Below, one piece after another: positions 9,314-18,056 of a stretch of DNA of 64,000 nucleotides. Within the stretch, counting starts at the first letter, position 1. Each line of letters begins with the position of its first letter. Position numbers and translations under genes: made by a program. The DNA comes from Winogradskyella litoriviva. Its GTDB lineage: Bacteria; Bacteroidota; Bacteroidia; Flavobacteriales; Flavobacteriaceae. The stretch is from contig NZ_JABRWQ010000002.1 of the NCBI RefSeq assembly GCF_013249065.1, positions 372,001-436,000 on the forward strand. Direction: 5' to 3'. Below the pieces are notes generated by a model. That model was not told the DNA's origin and made no database searches. It saw only the letters and a list, made by a program, of their open reading frames with translations.

Positions 9314-9624
9314 AAAATGAACATAATAATCTATTAATAACCCATGAGTACTTCCCTAACAAATCATTTTAATCTTTTGGGTAGCCTGTCCTGAGCATTA
9401 CTGAAATGAAAATATATTTTCATTGAAAGTACCTTGTGCAACAAGCCGAAGGGTTTTGCATCAAGGCAAAGACCACAGCATTCACGACTTCCGATTTAAT
9501 AATTATTCAAACCGTATGTTAAGCAGCAAATAAGAAAGTAAAAACTAAAATCAAGAACAACAGAAAACAAGCAACACCCATATTCCGACACCGTCGGAAC
9601 CAACGATTTTCAGAAATAATGAGC
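9314..9624. repeat. 311-bp direct duplication, copy 2
   Basis: Second copy of 8612-8922; the palindrome is at 9405-9424, unchanged. As in the 713-bp pair, similarity ends at the GAGC boundary of an A module. Confidence 0.8.
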
Positions 9625-10039
9625 CAGAACTATTAATAAAAACTCAAATCAAGGATGGAACCAATATATCATTTATAACCTTAAACACCCATGTAATAGC
9701 GAATGGTACCTTAAGTAATTTCCTAATAAATCGTTTTGATCTTTTGGTTCGTTTTGTGTCAAGACAAATGCGAGAGCATTCATGACTTCCGATTTAATAA
9801 AATAAAAATCACAGGAACTAAAATGAACATAATAAATATTTTAAAAATAACCAACCCCCAATATTTTATAATAAAACCTATAATGAAGTGAATGAAGAAG
9901 CAAAAATATCCAATCCTCTTAACAATCAATAGCAAACAAAAAAAACAAAGAAACAAAAACAACACACCCCCTTTACACCCTAACCATAGTATTTTATATT
10001 AATTTTTAATACCTTTAAATCCTATTAAAATCAAATACT

Positions 10040-10594
10040 ATGATAATCCTATACGCATTAATTGGCCTTGTTGTTTTGTTCGCATTTTACGGTGTTGGCG
10101 TTTACAACAGATTGGTAAAACTAAGCACACTTGTAGCCGAAGCCTGGAGTGGCATTGACGTGCAATTAAAAAAACGCTATAATTTAATCCCAAATTTAGT
10201 AGAAACTATAAAAGGATACGCCAGTCATGAAAAAGAAACCTTTGAAAATGTCACTAAAGCAAGAAACCAAGCACAAAATGCAACTTCCGTCGAAGGACAA
10301 CAAACTGCCGAAAACCAACTCAACAAAGCATTATTAAACTTATACGCCGTCGCTGAACAATATCCTGATCTAAAAGCGAATGAAAACTTTTTAAACCTAC
10401 AAAACGAATTATCAGTTATAGAAGCTGACATCGAAAAATCAAGACGCTATTATAATGGCACTACGCGCGATTATAACATTCTAATTGATTCGTTTCCTTC
10501 AAACATTATAGCAGGAATGAGTAACTTCAAAAAAGCAGAATTTTTTGAAATTGAACTAGAAGCAGAACGACAAAATCCACAAGTAAAATTCTAA
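10040..10594 (+). CDS. lemA: LemA family protein
   Basis: A 184-residue protein with an N-terminal membrane anchor (IILYALIGLVVLFAFYGVGVYNRLV). The LemA coiled helical domain follows: VAEAWSGIDVQLKKRYNLIPNLV, then GYASHEKETFENVTKARNQA, then RRYYNGTTRDYNILIDSFP. This is the full family signature and normal length. LemA proteins are membrane-anchored with a helical bundle outside the cytoplasm; their biochemical role is poorly defined. The stop is three bases before the TTG start of the DUF2207 gene, a common partner, so the two form an operon. It is the first gene past repeat block 2 and its promoter must lie in the AT-rich 9841-10039 segment. Confidence 0.95.
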   Translation: MIILYALIGLVVLFAFYGVGVYNRLVKLSTLVAEAWSGIDVQLKKRYNLIPNLVETIKGYASHEKETFENVTKARNQAQNATSVEGQQTAENQLNKALLNLYAVAEQYPDLKANENFLNLQNELSVIEADIEKSRRYYNGTTRDYNILIDSFPSNIIAGMSNFKKAEFFEIELEAERQNPQVKF

Positions 10595-10597
10595 GCA

Positions 10598-12322
10598 TTG
10601 CGAAAACTCGTTGTAATTATTCTAATAGTGACCAATACATGGGCAATGTGGTCGCAAAGCGAAAAGGTCTTGTCTTTTCATTCAAATATAGTTGTAGACA
10701 CCTCTAGCAGCATCACTGTACAAGAGTCCATTAAAATTTATGCCAATGGCACTATTTTCAAAAGAGGCATTACGCGGACCATCCCAACGGTAGGTATCGA
10801 TAGTTTGGGACGTAAAGTAGCGCTCGATTTTAAAGTCCTAGCTGTAGAAAAAGAAGGAAGCGCCTCAAAATACCACACCAAAAAAGGACATGAAGAAACC
10901 ACTATATATGTAGGCGACAAAGATGTATTTCTAAGTGAAGGCGAATACAACTATACCATTACCTATAGCATGAGCGGGCAAATTCGCTTTTTCGAAAATT
11001 ACGACGAACTTTATTGGAATGTTAATGGATTCGGTTGGGCCTTACCTATTGGGCAGGTATCCAGCACCATCACACTGCCGCACAACGGTAATATTATTCA
11101 ACAAGCTTGTTACACCGGACGCTATGGCAGCAATAGCTCTAACTGTAGCGCAACACCCTTATCCGAGCAAAGCATAAGGTTTACTGCAGATAATTTAAAC
11201 CCTCGCGAAAACTTAACCGTAGCTGTAGGGTTTAGCAAAGGGGTGGTAAACCAACCGCCACCACCGCCACCACCAACATTTTTTCAAGCGTATGGCACGC
11301 TAATTTTAAGCGGATGCATCAGTTTAGCCCTCTTGTTTTACTACGGATTCACCTGGTTAAAATTTGGTGTAGACCCACCTAAACCTACTGTAATACCACA
11401 ATGGAAAGTACCCAATGATATGACACCTGCTTCTGTAGGTATGATAGACAAGCTACGCTATCATAGCGATTTAATAACAGGCTCCATTTTAAATTTAGCC
11501 GTAAAAGGGTATCTTAAAATTGAAGAATATACAGAAGAACGGATTTTCGGATTATTTAAAAACAAATCCTTTATAATCCATAAACTAAAGGACAATTCAG
11601 GCATGCTCAATGCCGAAGAAAAAACACTCTTTATAAATTTATTCTCCGATACAAATAAAGTAACCTTAAATGGCAAGTATGATGCTGAAATAGAAACTGC
11701 AGTAACAGCCTATAGAACATCATTAAAAGACCAACATAACAGCATAATTTACCAAGGCTTTAATTTTAAATTTTGGATAATCCCAATCCTCACTATTATT
11801 GCTTATATCGTGTCTTTTATCATACTCATGTCAGAATACTTTAAAGGCAAAGACGACGTCACTATATTCACTGCTTTCCTAGTGTTTAATATAATATTCT
11901 TTTTAATTTACCAATACTTAATACGAAAACCGAGTATCGAAAAATTAAAACTAAAAGCAACCATTGACGGATTTAAAATGTACATGAGTGCTGCTGAAGA
12001 AAAACAAATTGCTCACTTTAATCCACCCGATTTAACACCTGCAATTTTTGAAAAACTATTGCCTTATGCCATTGTATTAGGTGCTGAAGATGTCTGGGGC
12101 GAAAAGTTTCAGAACCTCATCAACAAATCTATGATGGACCAACGGTATCAACCCACTTGGTATGTAGGGCATGTGTCTAACTTCTCAACCTTTAACCATA
12201 CCTTAAATGCGTCCTTGTCCAATTCCATTAGCAAGTCAGCGACACCACCATCAAGTAGTGGTTCGGGTGGCGGCGGATTCTCTGGCGGTGGCGGAGGAGG
12301 CGGAGGCGGTGGTGGCTGGTAG
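10598..12322 (+). CDS. DUF2207 domain-containing membrane protein with poly-Gly tail
   Basis: A 574-residue protein. The start is TTG at 10598, chosen because it gives a complete signal peptide (MRKLVVIILIVTNTWAMWSQ) and follows the lemA stop by three bases, which suggests translational coupling. The extracytoplasmic DUF2207 domain covers about 25-210 (SFHSNIVVDTSSSITVQESI, GQIRFFENYDELYWNVNG). A Pro run leads into a membrane helix at about 230, and a pair of helices lies near 390-450. The protein ends in a Ser/Gly tail of ten or more glycines closing with Trp, typical of this family. Function is unknown; the tail and the LemA partner point to a membrane complex. High confidence in family, none in activity. 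Confidence 0.9.
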   Translation: MRKLVVIILIVTNTWAMWSQSEKVLSFHSNIVVDTSSSITVQESIKIYANGTIFKRGITRTIPTVGIDSLGRKVALDFKVLAVEKEGSASKYHTKKGHEETTIYVGDKDVFLSEGEYNYTITYSMSGQIRFFENYDELYWNVNGFGWALPIGQVSSTITLPHNGNIIQQACYTGRYGSNSSNCSATPLSEQSIRFTADNLNPRENLTVAVGFSKGVVNQPPPPPPPTFFQAYGTLILSGCISLALLFYYGFTWLKFGVDPPKPTVIPQWKVPNDMTPASVGMIDKLRYHSDLITGSILNLAVKGYLKIEEYTEERIFGLFKNKSFIIHKLKDNSGMLNAEEKTLFINLFSDTNKVTLNGKYDAEIETAVTAYRTSLKDQHNSIIYQGFNFKFWIIPILTIIAYIVSFIILMSEYFKGKDDVTIFTAFLVFNIIFFLIYQYLIRKPSIEKLKLKATIDGFKMYMSAAEEKQIAHFNPPDLTPAIFEKLLPYAIVLGAEDVWGEKFQNLINKSMMDQRYQPTWYVGHVSNFSTFNHTLNASLSNSISKSATPPSSSGSGGGGFSGGGGGGGGGGGW

Positions 12323-12395
12323 TTGCCAAGTTATAGACGCACAATCTAATCCGTTGCTATATATTCTATGGTTATATATTAAAGTACGTTAACGG

Positions 12396-12593
12396 TTATG
12401 GTATGCCGGATTCATACGCATAGCTAATGCGTTCGAGTATGCCGCTAATTTTACGGTAAATAATGACATCAGCATCATAACGCTTAACCATTTTTTTAGC
12501 TTTAATAATAGCCGTACGTTGCTTACGATGTTTTGACGTCACACGTTTATTACCTTGGCGTCTTACCGCCCAACCATCTTCATAAGGAACCAC
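12396..12593 (-). CDS. DUF2188-like small protein, start uncertain
   Basis: Reads VVPYEDGWAVRRQGNKR, then AIIKAKKMVKRYDADVIIYR and ISGILERISYAYES, matching the DUF2188 pattern (HVVP..DGWAV, a helix, then an ADVIIH.. strand and G.I.DR.SY). The listed start is GTG at 12593. Family-like sequence continues upstream in frame (RTWHQH immediately before), and the frame stays open to beyond 12680 without any ATG. The true start is therefore probably an upstream non-ATG codon, or the gene has lost its start and is decaying. The usual HRADG segment is altered to YRKISG. It stands alone between the DUF2207 and giant T9SS genes. Confidence 0.55.
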   Translation of the reverse strand: MVPYEDGWAVRRQGNKRVTSKHRKQRTAIIKAKKMVKRYDADVIIYRKISGILERISYAYESGIP

Positions 12594-12720
12594 ATGCTGA
12601 TGCCATGTTCGTTTTCTGGTAGGACTACAAAACTTGTATATAATCTCGCAATTTAGCCAGAGTATATTAACTATTTTTATGAAGAGGTCTGCAAAGTAGA
12701 TTAAACTCTGTTATTACTAC

Positions 12721-15700
12721 TCAACGTTTTAATGAGAAATGCCCACGGTATGTTTTACCATTTTGTCTTTCTAAAATAAACCAATAATCATTAGAAGGCA
12801 AAACACTGCCATTATATGTTCCACCCCAACCAATATCTGTCGGTCTTAGTTGTTTCACTAATTTTCCGTAACGATCAAAAATGTAGATTTTGTTATTAGG
12901 CTCTCTAATGGAGTTTATTATTTGCCAAGTATCATTGTACCCATCATTATTGGGTGTAAAAAATTTGGGGTAATATAGAAGATAAACAGATTCTGTAACA
13001 ATGCCACAACCATTTTTATCTCTTACATAAATGGTATATTCATCAACTGAAAGATTTGTAAATTCATTAGAGTCCTGATAAAGCAATCCATCAAGTGAAT
13101 ATTCATAATCCCCATCTCCTTCAACAAAAACTGTAATTGAATTGTCATTTTGTGTCCAATCTACAGTTTCAATACCTGTGATAGTAGCACTATTGGAATT
13201 CGAAACTGACACAGTTTTAGTAGTACTACAACTTAAGTTGCCATAAATATTAGTCGCTGTTATTTCATAAGCTCCTGTTGTAGCTACAATAATTGACTGA
13301 CTCGTTTCTCCTGTTGACCAAAGATATTCGTCATAGCCACTATCAGCGATAATTTCCAACGTATTTTCTTCACAAATAAACCATTGATCTTGCATCTCCA
13401 ATATAGGTTGTTCATTAACGATAATTTGAAAAGAAGTCGTAGTATAGCAATCTGAATAATCATTGTTTTCCAATCTTACATAAATAGTCTGCGGATTTTC
13501 AGTATTTGTATAATTTTCTGATATCGTGTTTGTATTGTTTTCTGCGTTTGTTAGAGTTAAATGATAGGTTATAGTATTATCCATATCAGATTGACCATTA
13601 AGAATTATTGAATTTTGAACACTTAAATCAAAAGCCTCTATACCATCATTAGTTTCATCGTCACATACCAAAATATCTTCTGGTTGATTGGCTATAGGCA
13701 AATAATGCACACCTAATTCAAAAGTCGTAATTTCAAAGCAATCAGGGTTATTGACATTTTGTATTTTTGCAAAAATAGTTTGGGAACTTGAACTAACTAT
13801 ATAACTATTCGAAAGTGGATTCATATTATTCTGAGCATCCATATTATTTTCAAAATAAAAAACTTCAAATTTACTTTGGGATTGTCCATTTAATATTTGA
13901 GAATCGTAATAGGATAGCAAAAAAATATGTTCTCCATCATTACCTATATCATCACAGACAAAATCATTAGCAATAGGATTTGCCGTCGGTTGCTCGCTAA
14001 CTATAAAGTTAATTGTAGTTTCATCATAGCAAATAGCGCTTAACTGATTTTCTACTCTAGCAGTCATTGTTTGAGTATCGGTGATAAATGGATTAGGCAA
14101 TGGACTTGGTAGTAGATTTCCACTCTCATCAATATAAGTTACTATCATTCCCGTTTGTCCATTTAAAACAGAAGCTTCTACATTAGAGGTGTCGAAAGCA
14201 AATTGTCCATCGTTATCATCGTCACATTCTATAAAATCAGAGACAGCATAGGCAACCACAGCAGAACCTACTGTAAACATAATCTGTGTTTCATCGAAAC
14301 AAGCACCATCGAGGTCTAGTGAGGTGGCATTGGTAACTCTTGCTGTAATAGTTTGTGTTGCTGTTGAAAAAGGATTTGGTAATGGACTTGGTAAAGGATT
14401 GCCTAAACCGTCAAAATATGCAATAATAACATTAGTTTGCCCATTAAGTAATGTTGTTTCAATATTAGATGTGTCAAAAGCATAAATGCTGTCACCATCG
14501 TCATCACATTGCTCAGAAACCACAACGGAATGTGCTATTGGAACGGTTTCTACGTGCAAAGTTATGTGGTGCCCTAAACCCAAACAGTCGTTGTCTAAAG
14601 CACTGTCTACACGAATAAATACATCTTGCTGATTAGGATAACCAATATTTTGATAATTAGTAATATTTGTAATGGGATTGATTTCTGATAATGCATCGGC
14701 TTGATTGCGGTAATAATTTATAATGAGTTGTTGTCCTACCGGAAATAGTCCCTGAATTTCGGTATTTACCAAACCAAGGTCAAAGGTCGCAATACCATCT
14801 GTAGTATCTGGTCCATGATCACACTGATAAAAGTCTCGTGTATAAGTATTAGGTATTTGAGTGGTAGAAACCACTAAGTTAACTTGGGATGTTATATAGC
14901 AATTATTTAAATTTTCTAGCCGAGCCCAAACCATATCTATACTAACAGTTTGGTTCGTATAAGTAGTTGTGTTTGTTATTGGATTGTTTCCACTTTCGGC
15001 ATCAGATTGAGTCTCATAAAAGCTAATAGTTTCATTTAAATGGTTGGTAGATATTTCAGCATTAACTTCTGTTAGATTGAATATTGAAAAACCATCTAAA
15101 TCATCATCGCATTGCCTCAAATTTACAATTGCAGCGACAGTAGGTAATTCAAAAACCTCGATTGAAAATGAAGTTTGTTCCACACAATTTGAATAATTGT
15201 TATTAACCACTTGAACATAAATTGTTTCTGTTGGATTAGTATTTTGGTAGGCAGAAGGGGTGTTAATTTGATTTGTTAAAGCTGAATCTGTAAAATAACT
15301 AACCGTAAAATCAATTGCTGATTGTCCATTTAAGATGGTTGCTTCATTTTGTGTTAAATCAAATTCTATGATACCATCTACATCTGTACCGAGGCTAGTA
15401 TTATCACAAAAAGACAAACTTGGAATATCATTAACAGGTGTTGGTGATTCAAATACTTGTATGTTAAAAGTTGTAGTAGCTTCGCAGTCTGCATTATTGA
15501 TGTTTTTTACACTAGCAATTATGGTCTGTGAAGTATAAGTTGTTGTGTTGGTGTAATTGCCTGGGTCTGTGATAGGATTATCATTCATATAATCTGTCAT
15601 AGATGTATAATAGGTTACATCGAATATAGATGTGCTTTGTCCATTTAAAATAGAGCTTTCATTTTGAGTTAAATCAAAACTGTAGAAGCCATCATTATCA

Positions 15701-17079
15701 TCATCACAGATTAATATATCTTGCGGTTGGGTTGTTGTAGGTTGTTCGTATATGATCACTGTAATTGTCGATGAAGCGGTTTCTGCATCTATCGTTACAT
15801 TAACCGATACCTCATAAGTTCCAGGTGCAGAAAACACATGAGTAGGTGCTAAATCTGTTGAGGTATTATTCGTTCCAGAGGCTAGATCATCAAAATTCCA
15901 AGTGGCACTATCCACCAAATCTACCAAATTAAAAGAGGTACTTTCTCCAAAGCATACATTTTGAAATTCTATGTCATCAATTCTAAAAAAAGATTGAATA
16001 AAGGGAGGCAATCCAAGTTGTCCAGTTCTTCCTTCTAAAAATACAGCATCCGTTATATAATTACATCCAAGACCAACTACATCTGGATTTTCAATTACAT
16101 CTAAATACCCTGCAATCTTAGTAATGTACAACTTACTATCTGGTCCAAGTTGTATTGCAGAATAATTCATGGAATTATCAATTTGGATAAGAAATTCAGA
16201 ATTAATAATGTCTGCACTACTGCCTGCATTCAAGTCATATTGATAAACTCTGCCACCATAACCACTTACATATAATACGTTACTACTGGGCGAAAACTCT
16301 ACTCCATAAACCGCATTTACATTTGGTAAAATTGTTAGCGGATTAGAAACTGCACCTGTTGTAGGGTTGAAATCAAAAAGTTGAACTTCATCAAGACCTC
16401 CACGTCTTGCCGCAGCTACCTTACTACCATTTGGCGAAATTTTTATTTGTCCAATACTATCTTGTGCATCTGTAATAACTGTACCAGCAGCACTTATTAT
16501 TGGAGTCGTATTAACACCAGATGCTGTAATCTCGTAAGCAATAAATTCATTACTATTAAGCTTATGACTTAATACCCAAAATCCTGTACCGCTACTATTC
16601 TTAACAGCAGTTAATTTTTCAGTAGTTGGCGTGTGCAACAGAATATTTTTATTTAAAGTTATACCCCCTAATCCGCCATCTAATGTCAAATCTACTTCGG
16701 AATATTGAATGCCGTTGGCTCCAATAAAACCTTGGTCAACAGTGAAAATATAGTAGACATTAGCGTCATTGGGCTTGGGTACTACGAGAGCCGAATGCGT
16801 ACTAGACTCATGTCCGTTTAAACCCGTGCCATTTAACATAACGCCATGGTTTCTATTCCAAACGGTTACACCATCTGAATAAAACAATAAATTACCATTA
16901 GCGTCAGATATTGTAGAACACCCTTCAAGAGTGTTTAGTTGCCCATTCAACAATGCAACTGGGCTACCAGAATTAAAATCTAAACCTGCATTTTCCCCAA
17001 AATACCAAATATTGGCTTCTTTTTGACTGTAGCTAACATTTGATAGTAATAGTAGTATAAGTAGGTATAACCACTTCAT
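12721..17079 (-). CDS. Giant T9SS type B (gliding-motility C-terminal) secreted protein with eight internal repeats
   Basis: About 1452 residues from ATG at 17079, which gives a clean signal peptide (MKWLYLLILLLLSNVSYSQ). An in-frame ATG at 17106 would overlap the upstream gene by 7 bp and spoil the signal, so I reject it. Order: an N-terminal beta-propeller-like region (EANIWYFGENAGLDFNSGSP, WNRNHGVMLNGTGL, AARRGGLDEVQLFDF, about 20-370); a PKD domain (ATWNFDDLASG, HVFSAPGTYEVSVNV); then eight repeats of 80-110 residues, each opening with a Cys-acidic motif such as CDDDNDG and most carrying ILNGQS. The end is a type B sorting domain (FFTPNNDGYNDTWQI, IYIFDRYGKLVKQL, GWGGTYNG, GKTYRGHFSLKR). 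Export by T9SS is well supported; an adhesive or matrix role with calcium bound by the acidic loops is inference. Confidence 0.92.
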   Translation of the reverse strand: MKWLYLLILLLLSNVSYSQKEANIWYFGENAGLDFNSGSPVALLNGQLNTLEGCSTISDANGNLLFYSDGVTVWNRNHGVMLNGTGLNGHESSTHSALVVPKPNDANVYYIFTVDQGFIGANGIQYSEVDLTLDGGLGGITLNKNILLHTPTTEKLTAVKNSSGTGFWVLSHKLNSNEFIAYEITASGVNTTPIISAAGTVITDAQDSIGQIKISPNGSKVAAARRGGLDEVQLFDFNPTTGAVSNPLTILPNVNAVYGVEFSPSSNVLYVSGYGGRVYQYDLNAGSSADIINSEFLIQIDNSMNYSAIQLGPDSKLYITKIAGYLDVIENPDVVGLGCNYITDAVFLEGRTGQLGLPPFIQSFFRIDDIEFQNVCFGESTSFNLVDLVDSATWNFDDLASGTNNTSTDLAPTHVFSAPGTYEVSVNVTIDAETASSTITVIIYEQPTTTQPQDILICDDDNDGFYSFDLTQNESSILNGQSTSIFDVTYYTSMTDYMNDNPITDPGNYTNTTTYTSQTIIASVKNINNADCEATTTFNIQVFESPTPVNDIPSLSFCDNTSLGTDVDGIIEFDLTQNEATILNGQSAIDFTVSYFTDSALTNQINTPSAYQNTNPTETIYVQVVNNNYSNCVEQTSFSIEVFELPTVAAIVNLRQCDDDLDGFSIFNLTEVNAEISTNHLNETISFYETQSDAESGNNPITNTTTYTNQTVSIDMVWARLENLNNCYITSQVNLVVSTTQIPNTYTRDFYQCDHGPDTTDGIATFDLGLVNTEIQGLFPVGQQLIINYYRNQADALSEINPITNITNYQNIGYPNQQDVFIRVDSALDNDCLGLGHHITLHVETVPIAHSVVVSEQCDDDGDSIYAFDTSNIETTLLNGQTNVIIAYFDGLGNPLPSPLPNPFSTATQTITARVTNATSLDLDGACFDETQIMFTVGSAVVAYAVSDFIECDDDNDGQFAFDTSNVEASVLNGQTGMIVTYIDESGNLLPSPLPNPFITDTQTMTARVENQLSAICYDETTINFIVSEQPTANPIANDFVCDDIGNDGEHIFLLSYYDSQILNGQSQSKFEVFYFENNMDAQNNMNPLSNSYIVSSSSQTIFAKIQNVNNPDCFEITTFELGVHYLPIANQPEDILVCDDETNDGIEAFDLSVQNSIILNGQSDMDNTITYHLTLTNAENNTNTISENYTNTENPQTIYVRLENNDYSDCYTTTSFQIIVNEQPILEMQDQWFICEENTLEIIADSGYDEYLWSTGETSQSIIVATTGAYEITATNIYGNLSCSTTKTVSVSNSNSATITGIETVDWTQNDNSITVFVEGDGDYEYSLDGLLYQDSNEFTNLSVDEYTIYVRDKNGCGIVTESVYLLYYPKFFTPNNDGYNDTWQIINSIREPNNKIYIFDRYGKLVKQLRPTDIGWGGTYNGSVLPSNDYWFILERQNGKTYRGHFSLKR

Positions 17080-17099
17080 GAAATTTTCTTTAAAATTTG

Positions 17100-17882
17100 T
17101 TACCAATCTATAGCAACTGTAAAGTTTAAATCTATACTTGGCTCATCTACAGTAATATTAATAGGTTGTGTATCTATATAATCTGCAATTGGCATTACTA
17201 TCTCAGAAGGTGGGCCTAACATTAAATCTTGTGCAAACTCACCATCTGTATCTAAAAAGCCAATATATGCAGATACTTCGTCAATATTTACATATAAATC
17301 TTCATTTTGTAAATTCCAAGTTAGGCTACTCTCATTATAATGGGTTACGGAGCGGTACCAAAACCAAGATAAGCTCGGCGCACTAGGTCTTAAGCCAGTT
17401 AATAAATTTACAGGTGGTTTTAATAAACCGAAAGACACATCTGCCAAATGGTTAATGTTTGAGCTTGGAAACTCATCATCCCAAGTATTGCCCAAATTAA
17501 AAAAGCTGTTAAGTTGTATCTGCTCTAATTTAACAGCATTACCTCTAACCACATTTACCGTTATAGACTCTGTAACCTCAACATTGTCTGTGTTTTTTGC
17601 TGTGAAATATATGGTTTGCTGCCCTAAATTATTAAAGCTAAAATACCTAGGCGTTGCACTACCTAAATCATTATAATTAGTAACACTGGTCTCAAAATTA
17701 TCTAAAGACACTTTAAGACTTTGCATTGGCTCATTAGCATTTACCATAACGTCTAATCTAGCATCTACCTCTATCTCTTCTATAGCGGATAAGGTTAATG
17801 TAAAATTAGACGGATCATCATCATCTGATGAGCTACAGGCTATATTTAGCAATACAAAAAGTCCTAATATTATTTTTTTCAT
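17100..17882 (-). CDS. Lipoprotein of unknown function, upstream of the giant T9SS protein
   Basis: About 260 residues. I start it at ATG 17882, because MKKIILGLFVLLNIACSSSD is a standard lipoprotein signal with the lipid-anchored Cys after LNIA. An upstream ATG at 17912 would add ten residues before the signal. The mature part opens with Ser/Asp residues (SSSDDDDP), as is usual for surface-exposed lipoproteins here. Residues about 35-110 look like an immunoglobulin-type strand domain (SLKVSLDNFETSVTNYND, QTIYFTAKNTDNVEVTESI); the rest is unrecognised. Its stop is 20 bp from the giant protein's start, so the two are probably one transcript and may work together at the cell surface. Confidence 0.75.
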   Translation of the reverse strand: MKKIILGLFVLLNIACSSSDDDDPSNFTLTLSAIEEIEVDARLDVMVNANEPMQSLKVSLDNFETSVTNYNDLGSATPRYFSFNNLGQQTIYFTAKNTDNVEVTESITVNVVRGNAVKLEQIQLNSFFNLGNTWDDEFPSSNINHLADVSFGLLKPPVNLLTGLRPSAPSLSWFWYRSVTHYNESSLTWNLQNEDLYVNIDEVSAYIGFLDTDGEFAQDLMLGPPSEIVMPIADYIDTQPINITVDEPSIDLNFTVAIDW

Positions 17883-18056
17883 TTTTACTTCAGTAATACA
17901 GATTCTTTGCATACCATTAGTTATTATTTATTTTAAGTTGTTAACTTCATGAAACTTTCATTTTCTAAAGCTATCGAGTCTATAGTAAGTTACAAACTTT
18001 CAGGACTACTTTTCTTTTAAAAAATTTTAATTTTTGCTTTAAATTCTAAGGTTATA

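Larger units (their letters stand above)
7020..9840. repeat. Modular interspersed repeat block 2 (non-coding mosaic)
   Basis: About 2.8 kb without a gene, made of the same modules as block 1. The 17-bp hairpin TTCCGAC-nnn-GTCGGAA occurs nine times: 7149, 7399, 7613, 7862, 8112, 8326, 8881, 9131 and 9583 (start positions), all in the same orientation as in block 1. The middle triplet is ACC or AAC. Intervals are 250, 214, 249, 250, 214, 555, 250 and 452 bp, so the array is periodic only where segments are duplicated. The GTTCGTTTTGC hairpin is complete at 7563-7590, 8276-8303 and 9295-9322. The AATGC-loop-GCATT stem recurs with variable loops. The block ends (about 9775-9830) with the same terminal module as block 1; another copy of it lies at about 8569-8625. 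The minus-strand open frame 9780-9965 is low complexity and partly inside the repeat, so it is not called. Confidence 0.88.

Noticed and set aside
7135..9624. CRISPR array
   Set aside because: Repeats are not evenly spaced, intervals of 214-555 bp are themselves repetitive rather than unique spacers, and there are no cas genes.
1540..9840. Integron cassette array (attC sites)
   Set aside because: The hairpin lacks the attC core (RYYYAAC/GTTRRRY), intervals carry no cassette genes, and no integrase is present in the window.
9780..9965. 61-codon minus-strand open frame at the end of repeat block 2
   Set aside because: Poly-hydrophobic low-complexity frame overlapping the terminal repeat module.
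17080..17106. Longer start of the giant T9SS protein at 17106
   Set aside because: It would overlap the upstream gene and place nine extra residues before a clean signal peptide that starts at 17079.
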